From the NCBI GenBank assembly GCA_016935885.1, contig JAFGQA010000154.1:6770-70769 (forward strand): DNA of 64,000 bases, written 5' to 3'. Origin of the DNA: Phycisphaerae bacterium (GTDB lineage Bacteria > Planctomycetota > Phycisphaerae > UBA1845 > UTPLA1). This document shows positions 18,033 through 25,199 of this stretch, piece by piece. Every line of letters starts with the position of its first letter. Position 1 is the first letter of the stretch. Under the pieces are notes generated by a model. The model had not been told where the DNA came from. It searched no databases and worked only from the letters and a program-made list of their open reading frames with translations. A program made the translations under genes and the position numbers.

Positions 18033-18563
18033 TCAATCCTCCCGGCTGGCAACACGATCCAGCGTTACGAGGAGTGCATTGTTGTGGTAGACCCGGACCC
18101 GGATGTGCACGAAGCTGTTTACGTCATCGCCGGCTTGACCCAGACCGGGAAAGGACACGTAGTCCACCGAGACGTCCCGCCAGAAGCCATCCGACGACGG
18201 GTCCGTGATGACGGCGTTTTCAAAGTTGCGAAGATCCCCCACGCTCTCGGCATAGCCGTCGAAGTCGTCTATGTTGTTGAACAATTCGCGCGACGTCTCG
18301 TCCGGGCCGGGTCCGGGGGAAGCAATGCGCTCGTCCGGCTCGAAAAACGGCCGGGCCAGGATCTCCTCCATCATCGCCTGGCCGAGTGCGACGGCCTGTT
18401 CGAGCTTGGCGGCCTCATTGACTTGCTGGACACCTGCCGTGAACGGCAGCGTGGCCGTCGCCGCCACGATGGCCAGGATGGTCGACGCCAACAGGGCCTC
18501 GGCCAACGTGAACCCGCCACGTGCCCTGGCATCGTTCCGGCCATTCTGTCTCGTCGGACCCAT
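18033..18563 (-). CDS. GspI/PilV-like minor pseudopilin
   Basis: A 176-residue prepilin. Leader MGPTRQNGRNDARARG precedes the cleavage site G-FTLAEALLAST with Glu at +5, then a hydrophobic helix (ILAIVAATATLPFTAGVQQV) and a small C-terminal domain. Size and the ALLAST variant of the helix fit GspI/PilV. The start follows the upstream gap that carries the 106-bp MITE-like element; the stop lies at the beginning of a word-repeat array. Confidence 0.87.
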   Translation of the reverse strand: MGPTRQNGRNDARARGGFTLAEALLASTILAIVAATATLPFTAGVQQVNEAAKLEQAVALGQAMMEEILARPFFEPDERIASPGPGPDETSRELFNNIDDFDGYAESVGDLRNFENAVITDPSSDGFWRDVSVDYVSFPGLGQAGDDVNSFVHIRVRVYHNNALLVTLDRVASRED

Positions 18564-18780
18564 GAGGTCTTTCCCCAGGCGCCTCCCGATGGCGCCGGAC
18601 TAAACATACAATTCATCCCGCACGGACGCATGCCGGGGGCTCGTCGACTCGGTCCTGGCGGGCGACCCATAACCGAAACGACCGGTAAACGGTTGGATCC
18701 ACTCCCAACCGGACCGGTCGTTCCGACACAGGCTGACTGTGATTTTCTCGGGCTCGAAGGAGGCGCTGCGGCTAGGGTGC

Positions 18781-18886
18781 CTAGCAGCCCGTGGTAAAAG
18801 GGAAAACAGCAGTTCGGAAACGCCGTTCCTGACCGTGGAAACCACCGGCGAGACGCCGGTGCCACAGCTTTGCCACGGGTTGCTAG
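18781..18886. mobile_element. 106-bp MITE-like element, copy A
   Basis: Terminal inverted repeats CTAGCAGCCCGTGG (18781-18794) and CCACGGGTTGCTAG (18873-18886), one mismatch, bound a 106-bp element with an internal palindrome CCACCGGCGAGACGCCGGTG. Copy B at 22690-22795 has the same length and nearly the same sequence. It codes for nothing and would need a transposase in trans. It sits between the gspG and gspI genes, and its CTAG end supplies the gspG stop codon. Confidence 0.85.
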
Positions 18887-19293
18887 AGTGCATTGTGTGC
18901 GGCGTTGTCATTCGCCTTGAATACGCCGCCGGTCACGTTGTAGTACCACGCGCTTGAGCCCACTACACCCGAGCCCACGGTGTTTGTGTTCGTAAACGGG
19001 TTGTTCGGCATGGTTTGCAGGTAAGGACCGAAATCCGTGCCAGTCGTGGCTCCGGCTACGTCCGTGGTTCCCGTCAATTGGGCGACGACGTCCGCGGCCG
19101 TTGGATAGAGCCCGTTGTGCTGGAGCTTGTACAACTCGATCTGACCGCGAATGGTCTGTAGGTTCGTGGTCAACGAACTGAGCCGCGCATCATCGCTGGC
19201 ATCACTGAACTGAGGAATCACCACGGCCGCGAGGATTCCCAGGATGATCACGACGATCAGCAACTCGACCAATGTGAATGCACTGCGTCTCAT
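18883..19293 (-). CDS. gspG: Major pseudopilin GspG
   Basis: A 136-residue major pseudopilin. MRRSAFTLVELLIVVIILG is a short leader, the Ala-Phe cleavage site, Glu at +5 and the N-terminal helix; IPQFSDASDDARLSSLTTNLQTIRGQIELYKLQHNGLYP is the GspG-type second helix and turn. The start follows GGAGG. The Ca-binding Asp loop near the C-terminus of classic GspG is not obvious, and the protein ends NDNAAHNAL. The TAG stop lies in the terminal CTAG of MITE copy A, so the natural end may have been altered. It appears to be the first gene of the secretion run, with its promoter in the repeat-rich gap to trxB. Confidence 0.92.
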   Translation of the reverse strand: MRRSAFTLVELLIVVIILGILAAVVIPQFSDASDDARLSSLTTNLQTIRGQIELYKLQHNGLYPTAADVVAQLTGTTDVAGATTGTDFGPYLQTMPNNPFTNTNTVGSGVVGSSAWYYNVTGGVFKANDNAAHNAL

Positions 19294-19669
19294 GTCTTCA
19301 ACCTCCAACTCGGCAACCGGCCTGCTCGAGGCGCGGCCGTGCCGTACACACATCGGAGCCCGAGAGCCCCGCCGATCATGAACCCCCACACGGGGTCCGG
19401 AATATGACGGTCTTCACGCCCCACGTATCGGGCGGCACACGCCGGCCCTTTAGGAAAGGGAAAAAGAGGACTTTGCTTGTTGAAATGACCGATTGACGCT
19501 CGGCCCCGTAGCACCGCATTTGCCTCAACGGCGCAACGCGAGGCAGGGAACGCACGCTGCTCTGAGAATAGAATTGATATGTCACCGCGGCTCGTTTTAT
19601 CGGACAACGATCCACCGCGAGCGCCGCCCGTTCTCATCCAAAGCGGCGAGCAATGCGATCATGGCGTCC

Positions 19670-20045
19670 TGGGCCGAGAATCCGTTCGTGTTTGGTGGCG
19701 TGGCATGGGTACGCGGAGCCGCCGGCGGCGGCGGAGCTTACCCGTGGACATCCGACGCTCCGCCGAGAATCCCTTCTCGGCCCCACACGCAGCGGATCCC
19801 TACTTTGCAGCGCTTGGAGGAAGGGATTTCCCTGGCTTTGGGTGCGAGAAGGGATTCTCGCACCAGCCGCCGCGTATGGGTGCGAGAAGGGATTCTCGCA
19901 CCAGCAGGATTTCCCTGGCTTTGGGCGCGAGAAGGGATTCTCGCACCGGCAGGATTTCCCTGGCTTTGGGTGCGAGAAGGGATTCTCGCACCAGCAGGGA
20001 AGGGATTCTCGCACCAGCCGCCGCAAGGGCGGGCCGCCCGTGGCA
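19670..20045. repeat. Tandem palindrome array upstream of gspG and trxB
   Basis: The gap between the divergent gspG and trxB genes contains no convincing gene. Bases 19690-19760 are a GGCGGCGG-rich repeat shared with 49380-49445. From about 19840 to 20030, a palindromic unit with GTGCGAGAAGGGATTCTCGC recurs; three successive units are spaced about 43 bases apart and joined by CAGGATTTCCCTGGCTTTGG. The unit recurs at 16.8-17.0 kb and inside two genes. Confidence 0.8.
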
Positions 20046-20263
20046 CACAAGCCGCCCGTGTCACAAAAATCGACCGCCGCCGGAAGCGTCACGCGCCCCT
20101 CGGGAGGCCGCTGACAGTCGTTGGTGGTCGACGACCGCCGCCGGGACGCTTATCATGCCCAACGTGCCTCCGGGGCGGGCGCAGGGCAGACAACGAGGAT
20201 ACGGCGTGAGCGAACGCCGACACAGACACGGCTCAGATGAGCGAGAACGCGGGGATAGACCCC

Positions 20264-21295
20264 ATGGCAAACCTTGAGAAGGTCATCATCGTCGGATCGG
20301 GACCCGCCGGTTGGACCGCCGCGATCTACGCCGCCCGGGCGAACCTGCAACCGTTGGTCTTCGCTGGAAGGCCGAAGAGCGTCCCGTCGTTGGTCTTGCC
20401 AGGCGGGCAGCTCATGCTCACGACCGACGTGGAGAACTACCCGGGCTTCCCGGAGGGCGTGACCGGGCCCGAGATGATGTCCCGCTTCGAGCGGCAGGCC
20501 GTGCGGTTTGGCACGCGGATCGTCACGGACGACGGCTTGAGTCCGGACGTGTCGAATCCCGACGGCGGCCACACGGCGAAGTACCACGACTGCAAGGCAG
20601 TGGACCTCAAGTCGCGCCCATTCAAAGTCATTGGCGAGGACGACGCCGTGTACGAGACGCACGCCGTCATCATCGCCACGGGCGCCACGGCCAACTGGCT
20701 GGGCTTGGAGAACGAACAGCGTCTGGCCAGAACCGGCGGCGGCGTCAGCGCGTGCGCGGTCTGCGACGGGGCCATGCCGATGTTCCGGGACAAGGAGCTT
20801 GCCGTCGTGGGCGGCGGTGACTCAGCCGTCGAGGAGGCAAGCTACCTGACGAAGTTCGCCGGCAAGGTCTACATGATCCACCGCCGCGACGCGTTGCGGG
20901 CGAGCAGAATCATGGCCAACCGGGCCGAGGACAACCCCAAGATCGAGATCCTGTGGAACAAGGTCGTGGTGGACGTCCTCGGCGAGGCGAGCATCACCGG
21001 TGTGCTGTTGAAAGACACGAAGACGGAAGAAACAAGCGAGTTGCCGCTCAGCGGGCTGTTTATGGGCATCGGCCACACACCCGCCACGACGTTCCTGAAC
21101 GGCCAACTCGACCTGGACGAGAAGGGCTACATCAAGCTGAGGGATCCGTATCGAACCACGACAAGCGTCGAAGGCGTCTTCGCCGCGGGCGACGTGGCCG
21201 ACAGCGTCTATCGCCAGGCCGTCACCGCCGCCGCCATGGGCTGCAAGGCGGCCATCGACGCCGAGCGCTGGCTGGCGGAAAAGGATGTTTTGTAG
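20264..21295 (+). CDS. trxB: Thioredoxin reductase (NADPH)
   Basis: A 343-residue flavoprotein: FAD-binding VIIVGSGPAGWTAAIYAARA at the N-terminus, active-site CAVC in VSACAVCDGA, NADPH-binding LAVVGGGDSAVEEASYL and the C-terminal FAD motif GVFAAGDVADSVYRQAVTAA. It passes electrons from NADPH to thioredoxin. The ATG at 20264 (MANLEKVII) fits the family; an ATG at 20237 adds nine residues. The next gene, 56 bases on, is an AhpD-like peroxidase candidate, so the pair could form a peroxide-reducing unit. Confidence 0.95.
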   Translation: MANLEKVIIVGSGPAGWTAAIYAARANLQPLVFAGRPKSVPSLVLPGGQLMLTTDVENYPGFPEGVTGPEMMSRFERQAVRFGTRIVTDDGLSPDVSNPDGGHTAKYHDCKAVDLKSRPFKVIGEDDAVYETHAVIIATGATANWLGLENEQRLARTGGGVSACAVCDGAMPMFRDKELAVVGGGDSAVEEASYLTKFAGKVYMIHRRDALRASRIMANRAEDNPKIEILWNKVVVDVLGEASITGVLLKDTKTEETSELPLSGLFMGIGHTPATTFLNGQLDLDEKGYIKLRDPYRTTTSVEGVFAAGDVADSVYRQAVTAAAMGCKAAIDAERWLAEKDVL

Positions 21296-21351
21296 TCGAA
21301 TCCAGCCGGCGGCTTCCTGGGGATGTACACGGGACGTTCAAGGAGACGGCC

Positions 21352-21912
21352 ATGGCATTCATTTCCTATGCCGACAGCAAACCGCTCGATCCAGAACTGG
21401 CGGAGGTGTACGAGCGAATCCGCGATCGGGCCAGCGGACTGGTGCCGAACATTCTGCGGATTCACGGGTACAGCCCCGCCGCCTTGCGGGCCCACTTCGA
21501 CCTGTATAAGGCGCTGATGGTCAAACGGTCCGAGCTATCGCGGGCCCAGCGGGAGATGATCGCCATCGTCGTCTCGCAGATAAACGGTTGCTTTTACTGA
21601 CTGGAGCACCACGGGGCGTCGCTCCGTCAACTCGTCAAGGACGATTCCCTCGTCGTTCGGATGCAGTCCGACTACCGTGGTGCCGATCTCAGCCCGGCCG
21701 ACCGGGTGATGCTGGACTACTGCGCGAAGCTGACGCGCACCCCGCACGAGATGACGCGGGCCGACGCAGACGGTCTGCGCGAGGCCGGATTCTCCGACGC
21801 GGCGATTCTCGACATCTGTCTGGTGGCCGCCTACTTCGCATTCGTCAATCGAATCGCCGACGGCCTGGGCGTCGAGATGGAGAGCCAGTCGCGCGGCGGC
21901 GCGAAGGCGTGA
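21352..21912 (+). CDS. AhpD-like peroxidase-related selenoprotein candidate (internal UGA)
   Basis: An ATG after AAGGAG opens a frame of 82 codons to a TGA at 21598-21600, and the same frame continues to a second TGA at 21912. Read through, it gives 186 residues, the length of the AhpD/carboxymuconolactone decarboxylase peroxidase-related family. The UGA falls at the second Cys of the redox motif: INGC80-F-Y-U83-LEHHG, where relatives have CxxC followed by HH. CxxU AhpD-like selenoproteins are known from bacteria. A SECIS-like hairpin follows (separate entry). Homology on both sides of the UGA, with no frameshift, argues against a random stop. Alternatives are a Cys-to-stop point mutation or a base error. 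It lies directly behind trxB. Confidence 0.8.
21601..21627 (+). promoter_or_regulatory. SECIS-like hairpin after the AhpD-like UGA
   Basis: Bases 11-27 after the UGA form arms ACGGGGC (21611-21617) and GCTCCGT (21621-21627): seven pairs including one G-U, with loop GTC. A short stem with a three-base loop starting with G, 16-37 bases after the UGA, fits the bacterial SECIS pattern. Not folded computationally. Confidence 0.6.
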
Positions 21913-22186
21913 TGGGCGGCAGGTCCGGGGCCCGCCTCGTGTTCACGCATCCACCGTATTGGCTTCCATAGAAGGCTCGATCGGTCACTTCCCGTCAGTC
22001 TTGCCTCGTGCTGAACTCGTGTTCTCGACATCCTCCGACGGCGGGACCGTGAATCGATCGGCGGGCAGATGCAAATCAATGACGGTATTGCATAATGAAC
22101 TCCCTCTTCTCCGTATGGTTTGATGACGACCCCGCCTTGCATCCTCGGCCATGCCGGTCACGTTGCAGCCGTGCAGGTCCTCCAGC

Positions 22187-22405
22187 CTACCCTGCCTGAT
22201 AGAACGCTGGACGATAACATGGGATCGGGATCGGTTTTCGGATTGCCTTGGCCGCTTCGATCCATGCTTCTTTCGCTTTGAGCGCTTCCCGAAGTGCGGC
22301 CTCTGGTGTGTCCCCAAGGGCTGAGCAAGCTTCAAGATCGGGGATATCGGCGACGTAAGCTTCGTCTTCCTCGCTGTAGAAGATGTTGATGTGGTAGTCT
22401 TTCAT
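22187..22405 (-). CDS. hicB: HicB-type antitoxin
   Basis: A 72-residue small HicB-fold protein: HINIFYSEEDEAYVADIPDLEACSA, then GDTPEEAL-like GDTPEAALREALKAKEAWIEAA, ending PIPCYRPAFYQ. This is the short HicB form without a DNA-binding tail, so operon autorepression would need another element. Its ATG overlaps the stop of the toxin gene (ATGA), the usual hicA-hicB coupling. Confidence 0.9.
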   Translation of the reverse strand: MKDYHINIFYSEEDEAYVADIPDLEACSALGDTPEAALREALKAKEAWIEAAKAIRKPIPIPCYRPAFYQAG

Positions 22406-22656
22406 CTGTCTTCCTCCAGGCGAAGGTCGTGCCGTTCTACGAGTCGCAGGAACTGTCGAATCTGGTATGGTTTCGCTTCGCCATTCACCTCTTGGATGTT
22501 GATCAGCTCCGGAACGTCCGGGTGCTTGAAGATGTGGTGGCTGCCGCTGGTGCGGTCCAGTTCGAAACCGAACGCCTGCAACAGGCTGGTAAAATCCCCA
22601 AATCTGACGTTTCTCGGGTTGACCAGCAGAAGGCGTAGTAGTCTCCGATGGTTCAT
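22402..22656 (-). CDS. hicA: HicA-type mRNA interferase toxin
   Basis: An 84-residue dsRBD-like toxin that cleaves mRNA on the ribosome when free of HicB. The motif FGFELDRTSGSHHIFKHP contains the catalytic His region (GSHHIF). It is slightly longer at the N-terminus than minimal HicA (MNHRRLLRLLLVNPRNVRFGDF). The pair stands alone between the AhpD-like gene and the radical SAM gene, with MITE copy B 34 bases upstream of its start, so it could be a recently acquired module. Confidence 0.9.
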   Translation of the reverse strand: MNHRRLLRLLLVNPRNVRFGDFTSLLQAFGFELDRTSGSHHIFKHPDVPELINIQEVNGEAKPYQIRQFLRLVERHDLRLEEDR

Positions 22657-22689
22657 GTGCTGTATGCTAAGATCGGCCGGCGAGCCGGT

Positions 22690-22795
22690 CTAGCAGCCCG
22701 TGGTAAAAGGGAAAACAGCAGTTCGGAAACACCGTTCCTGACCGTGAGAACCACCGGCGAGACGCCGGTGCCACAGTTTTGCCACGGCCTGCTAG
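22690..22795. mobile_element. 106-bp MITE-like element, copy B
   Basis: Terminal inverted repeats CTAGCAGCCCGTGG (22690-22703) and CCACGGCCTGCTAG (22782-22795) bound 106 bp that differ from copy A at only a few positions. It lies between the HicAB pair and the radical SAM gene. Confidence 0.85.
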
Positions 22796-22838
22796 GTTTC
22801 GCACGCCTGGTCGCCGCCCGGACCGGTTCGCAAATGTT

Positions 22839-24710
22839 CTACCGAGCCTCGACGTGCCGCGGCACGATCCCCGCCGCCGGCTTGGCCTGTCCCGTCTTGA
22901 CGAACACGCCGTCGTACTGTCGCTCCAGGAAGTCGCGCCTCGGGCCGGAGCGGATGTGGTCCCACGGCAGGATCTCCGTGTAGGCCCGCTCGCGGTGGGC
23001 GTACCAATCGGGGTCGATGCCGGTCTCGTCGAATGCCCGCCGCCAGGTCGCGAAGTTGAAATGCTCATCCCAGCCGTCGAACCGGGCGCCAAGGTGGTAC
23101 GCCCTCTCGATCACGGGTCCCAGGCGCCGGTCACCACGGGCCAGGACCGCCTCGAGGATGGATCGCTCCGGATCGTGCGTCGTCACCCTGACGGCCCTCA
23201 GGCGGTTCCCGTGCCGCACCTCGGAGAGGATCCGCCGGGCGTTCTCGAAGTACTCCACCCGTCGCTGCGCCGCCCACTGGAGCGGCGTATGCGGCTTGGG
23301 CACCAGCCAGCCGACGCTCGCCGTGATGTTCGCCGGCGACTTGCCGAGCTTCTTGCGGGCCAGCGACATCTCGACGGACAATTCGTGAATCGCCCGGATG
23401 TCGTCCTCCGTCTCACCGGGGAAGCCGACCATGAAGTAGCACTTGACCCGTCGCCAGCCGGCCTTGTACGCCCCCAGCAGCCCGTCCATCAGGTCACCGT
23501 CGGTCACCTTCTTCTGGATCGCGGCACGGAGTTCGTCCCTGGCGGCCTCGACAGCAATGGTCAGACCCGACTTGCGAACGCTGCTCGCCATCCATGGGAT
23601 GTCCCGCAACATCTTATCGACGCGCAGCGATGGCACGGAGATGTTCACGTGCCGTGGCGCGAAGCGCTCGTTGATCCTCGATGCCAGCTCCTTCAAATGG
23701 GGGTAATCACCGGTAGAGAGGCTCAGCAAGCCAAGTTCCGAGTAGCCGGTTGAGCGGTACTGTTCCTCGGCGATTCGCAAGATGGCCTCGACGGAACGCA
23801 CGTGGATCGGTCGCTTGGTGTACCCCGCATGACAGAACAGGCACCGTTGTGGGCAGCCGCGCATGATCTCTATGGCCATGCGGTCGTGGACGGTTTGGAT
23901 GTACGGCACCAGCGGCCGCACCGGAAACGGCGCGGTCTCGAAACCCGGCGTTCTGCACCGTTCGATCCGCGCCGGCAAGCCGGTCGTCCTGGGAGTCATG
24001 CGGCGGATTGCCCCGTGGTGGCCAATGGTCCCGTCGTCGTGATAGCAAACGTCGTACAGGCTTGGCGCGTAGATCCATGGGAATTGCCTTGCCATGATGG
24101 GAATCATGTCGCGCCGGGGCACGCCGTTCGCCTTCAACTCTTTGTACAGCTCGATGATGGCTGCCAGGGACTCCTCACCGTCGCCGATGACGACGAGGTC
24201 GAGGAAGTCCGCGACCGGCTCGGGGTTGTCCGCCTGCGGACCGCCGGCGATGACCAACGGATGCGTGTCGTCCCGTTCGTCGGCGCGCAGTGGAATGCCC
24301 GCCAGATCGAGCATCAGCAGGAAGTTGGTGAACGCCATCTCGTATTGCAGGGAGACGGCGAAGATGTCGGCCGACGCGACCGGCTGGCGTGTGTCCCACG
24401 TGAACAGGGGGAGTCGGTCGGCCCGCATGATCCGCTCGGCGTCGATCCACGGTGTGTAGCAGCGCTCCGCGCAGACGCCCGATGTCTGGTTGGCCAGCCA
24501 ATAGAGGATCTGGCAGCCCAGGTTGGACATGCCGATCTCATACGCGTCCGGAAACGCCACGACGATGCGGACGTCGGCCCGCCCCCAGTCGCCGTCCCTG
24601 ACCAACTGGTTGACCTCCCGGCCGATGTACTGTGCCGGTCGCGTCACGCGCGGCAGGATGACACAACTGACCCGATCTGCCAATGACTGGGACACGCCGG
24701 TTTGCTCCAA
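22839..24710 (-). CDS. B12-binding-type radical SAM protein (TIGR03960-like)
   Basis: A 623-residue radical SAM enzyme. The N-terminal half is a B12-binding-like domain (RIVVAFPDAYEIGMSNLGCQILYWL...; LVIAGGPQADNPEPVADFLDLVVIGDGEE). The [4Fe-4S] cluster motif is C286-x3-C290-x2-C293 in RGCPQRCLFCHAGY, followed by LSTGDYPHL and VEAARDELRAAIQKK. Length and motifs match TIGR03960, often fused to or next to a DUF2344 partner; no partner is seen here. The substrate is unknown, but the family is often linked to tRNA or ribosome modification. It is a single gene, divergent from the FG-GAP gene. Confidence 0.9.
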   Translation of the reverse strand: MEQTGVSQSLADRVSCVILPRVTRPAQYIGREVNQLVRDGDWGRADVRIVVAFPDAYEIGMSNLGCQILYWLANQTSGVCAERCYTPWIDAERIMRADRLPLFTWDTRQPVASADIFAVSLQYEMAFTNFLLMLDLAGIPLRADERDDTHPLVIAGGPQADNPEPVADFLDLVVIGDGEESLAAIIELYKELKANGVPRRDMIPIMARQFPWIYAPSLYDVCYHDDGTIGHHGAIRRMTPRTTGLPARIERCRTPGFETAPFPVRPLVPYIQTVHDRMAIEIMRGCPQRCLFCHAGYTKRPIHVRSVEAILRIAEEQYRSTGYSELGLLSLSTGDYPHLKELASRINERFAPRHVNISVPSLRVDKMLRDIPWMASSVRKSGLTIAVEAARDELRAAIQKKVTDGDLMDGLLGAYKAGWRRVKCYFMVGFPGETEDDIRAIHELSVEMSLARKKLGKSPANITASVGWLVPKPHTPLQWAAQRRVEYFENARRILSEVRHGNRLRAVRVTTHDPERSILEAVLARGDRRLGPVIERAYHLGARFDGWDEHFNFATWRRAFDETGIDPDWYAHRERAYTEILPWDHIRSGPRRDFLERQYDGVFVKTGQAKPAAGIVPRHVEAR

Positions 24711-25199
24711 TGTTGGCTCACCGTCCGAAGAACGCCCCCTAGGCGCCCTTGCTCCCCCGCCGCTCCCTCACGGTCGCGGTTCCGATCGGCGACAACGGCC
24801 GCGTGCCGCACGGTCCGAACGGACGCTGACGAGGGGCTTACCAGACACGTGGTCCGGGCCTAGAATCACACGGAAAGCGTACGCAACTGAACGCCTCGCG
24901 GACCATGATGATTCCTCGCGACCTACCAGGCAAGGTGGACGGCCGACTGGTCACCATCGCTGCCGCCGCGTGAGGAGGTCACAGACCCCATTCTGGGGAC
25001 CTTCCGCGTCGTCCTCCGTGCCCGGGGAGTTTTTCCAAAGTACTTGCTGGGGCCAGGGTTGTGACATCCGGAACCCTTGACCGAGCCACCCCTAACGGGA
25101 TAGGATAAGCAACAGAGGGGTTTCTGTACGTCATGCCAGCAGGACGCGTCGGGGGGACTGCGAGCGAAGACCTGCCCAGCGTTTGGAGGTGAACCTGTG

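Noticed and set aside
19840..20030. CRISPR array.
   Set aside because: The units are self-complementary, the stretches between them repeat as well, there are no unique spacers and no cas genes are nearby.
21598..21600. UGA reassigned to an amino acid genome-wide.
   Set aside because: TGA ends many intact genes here (for example the GspI-like, TPR lipoprotein, cheX and FapA-like genes) at normal family lengths.
21831..22142. Minus-strand frame after the AhpD-like gene.
   Set aside because: It overlaps the AhpD-like coding end and shows no family pattern.
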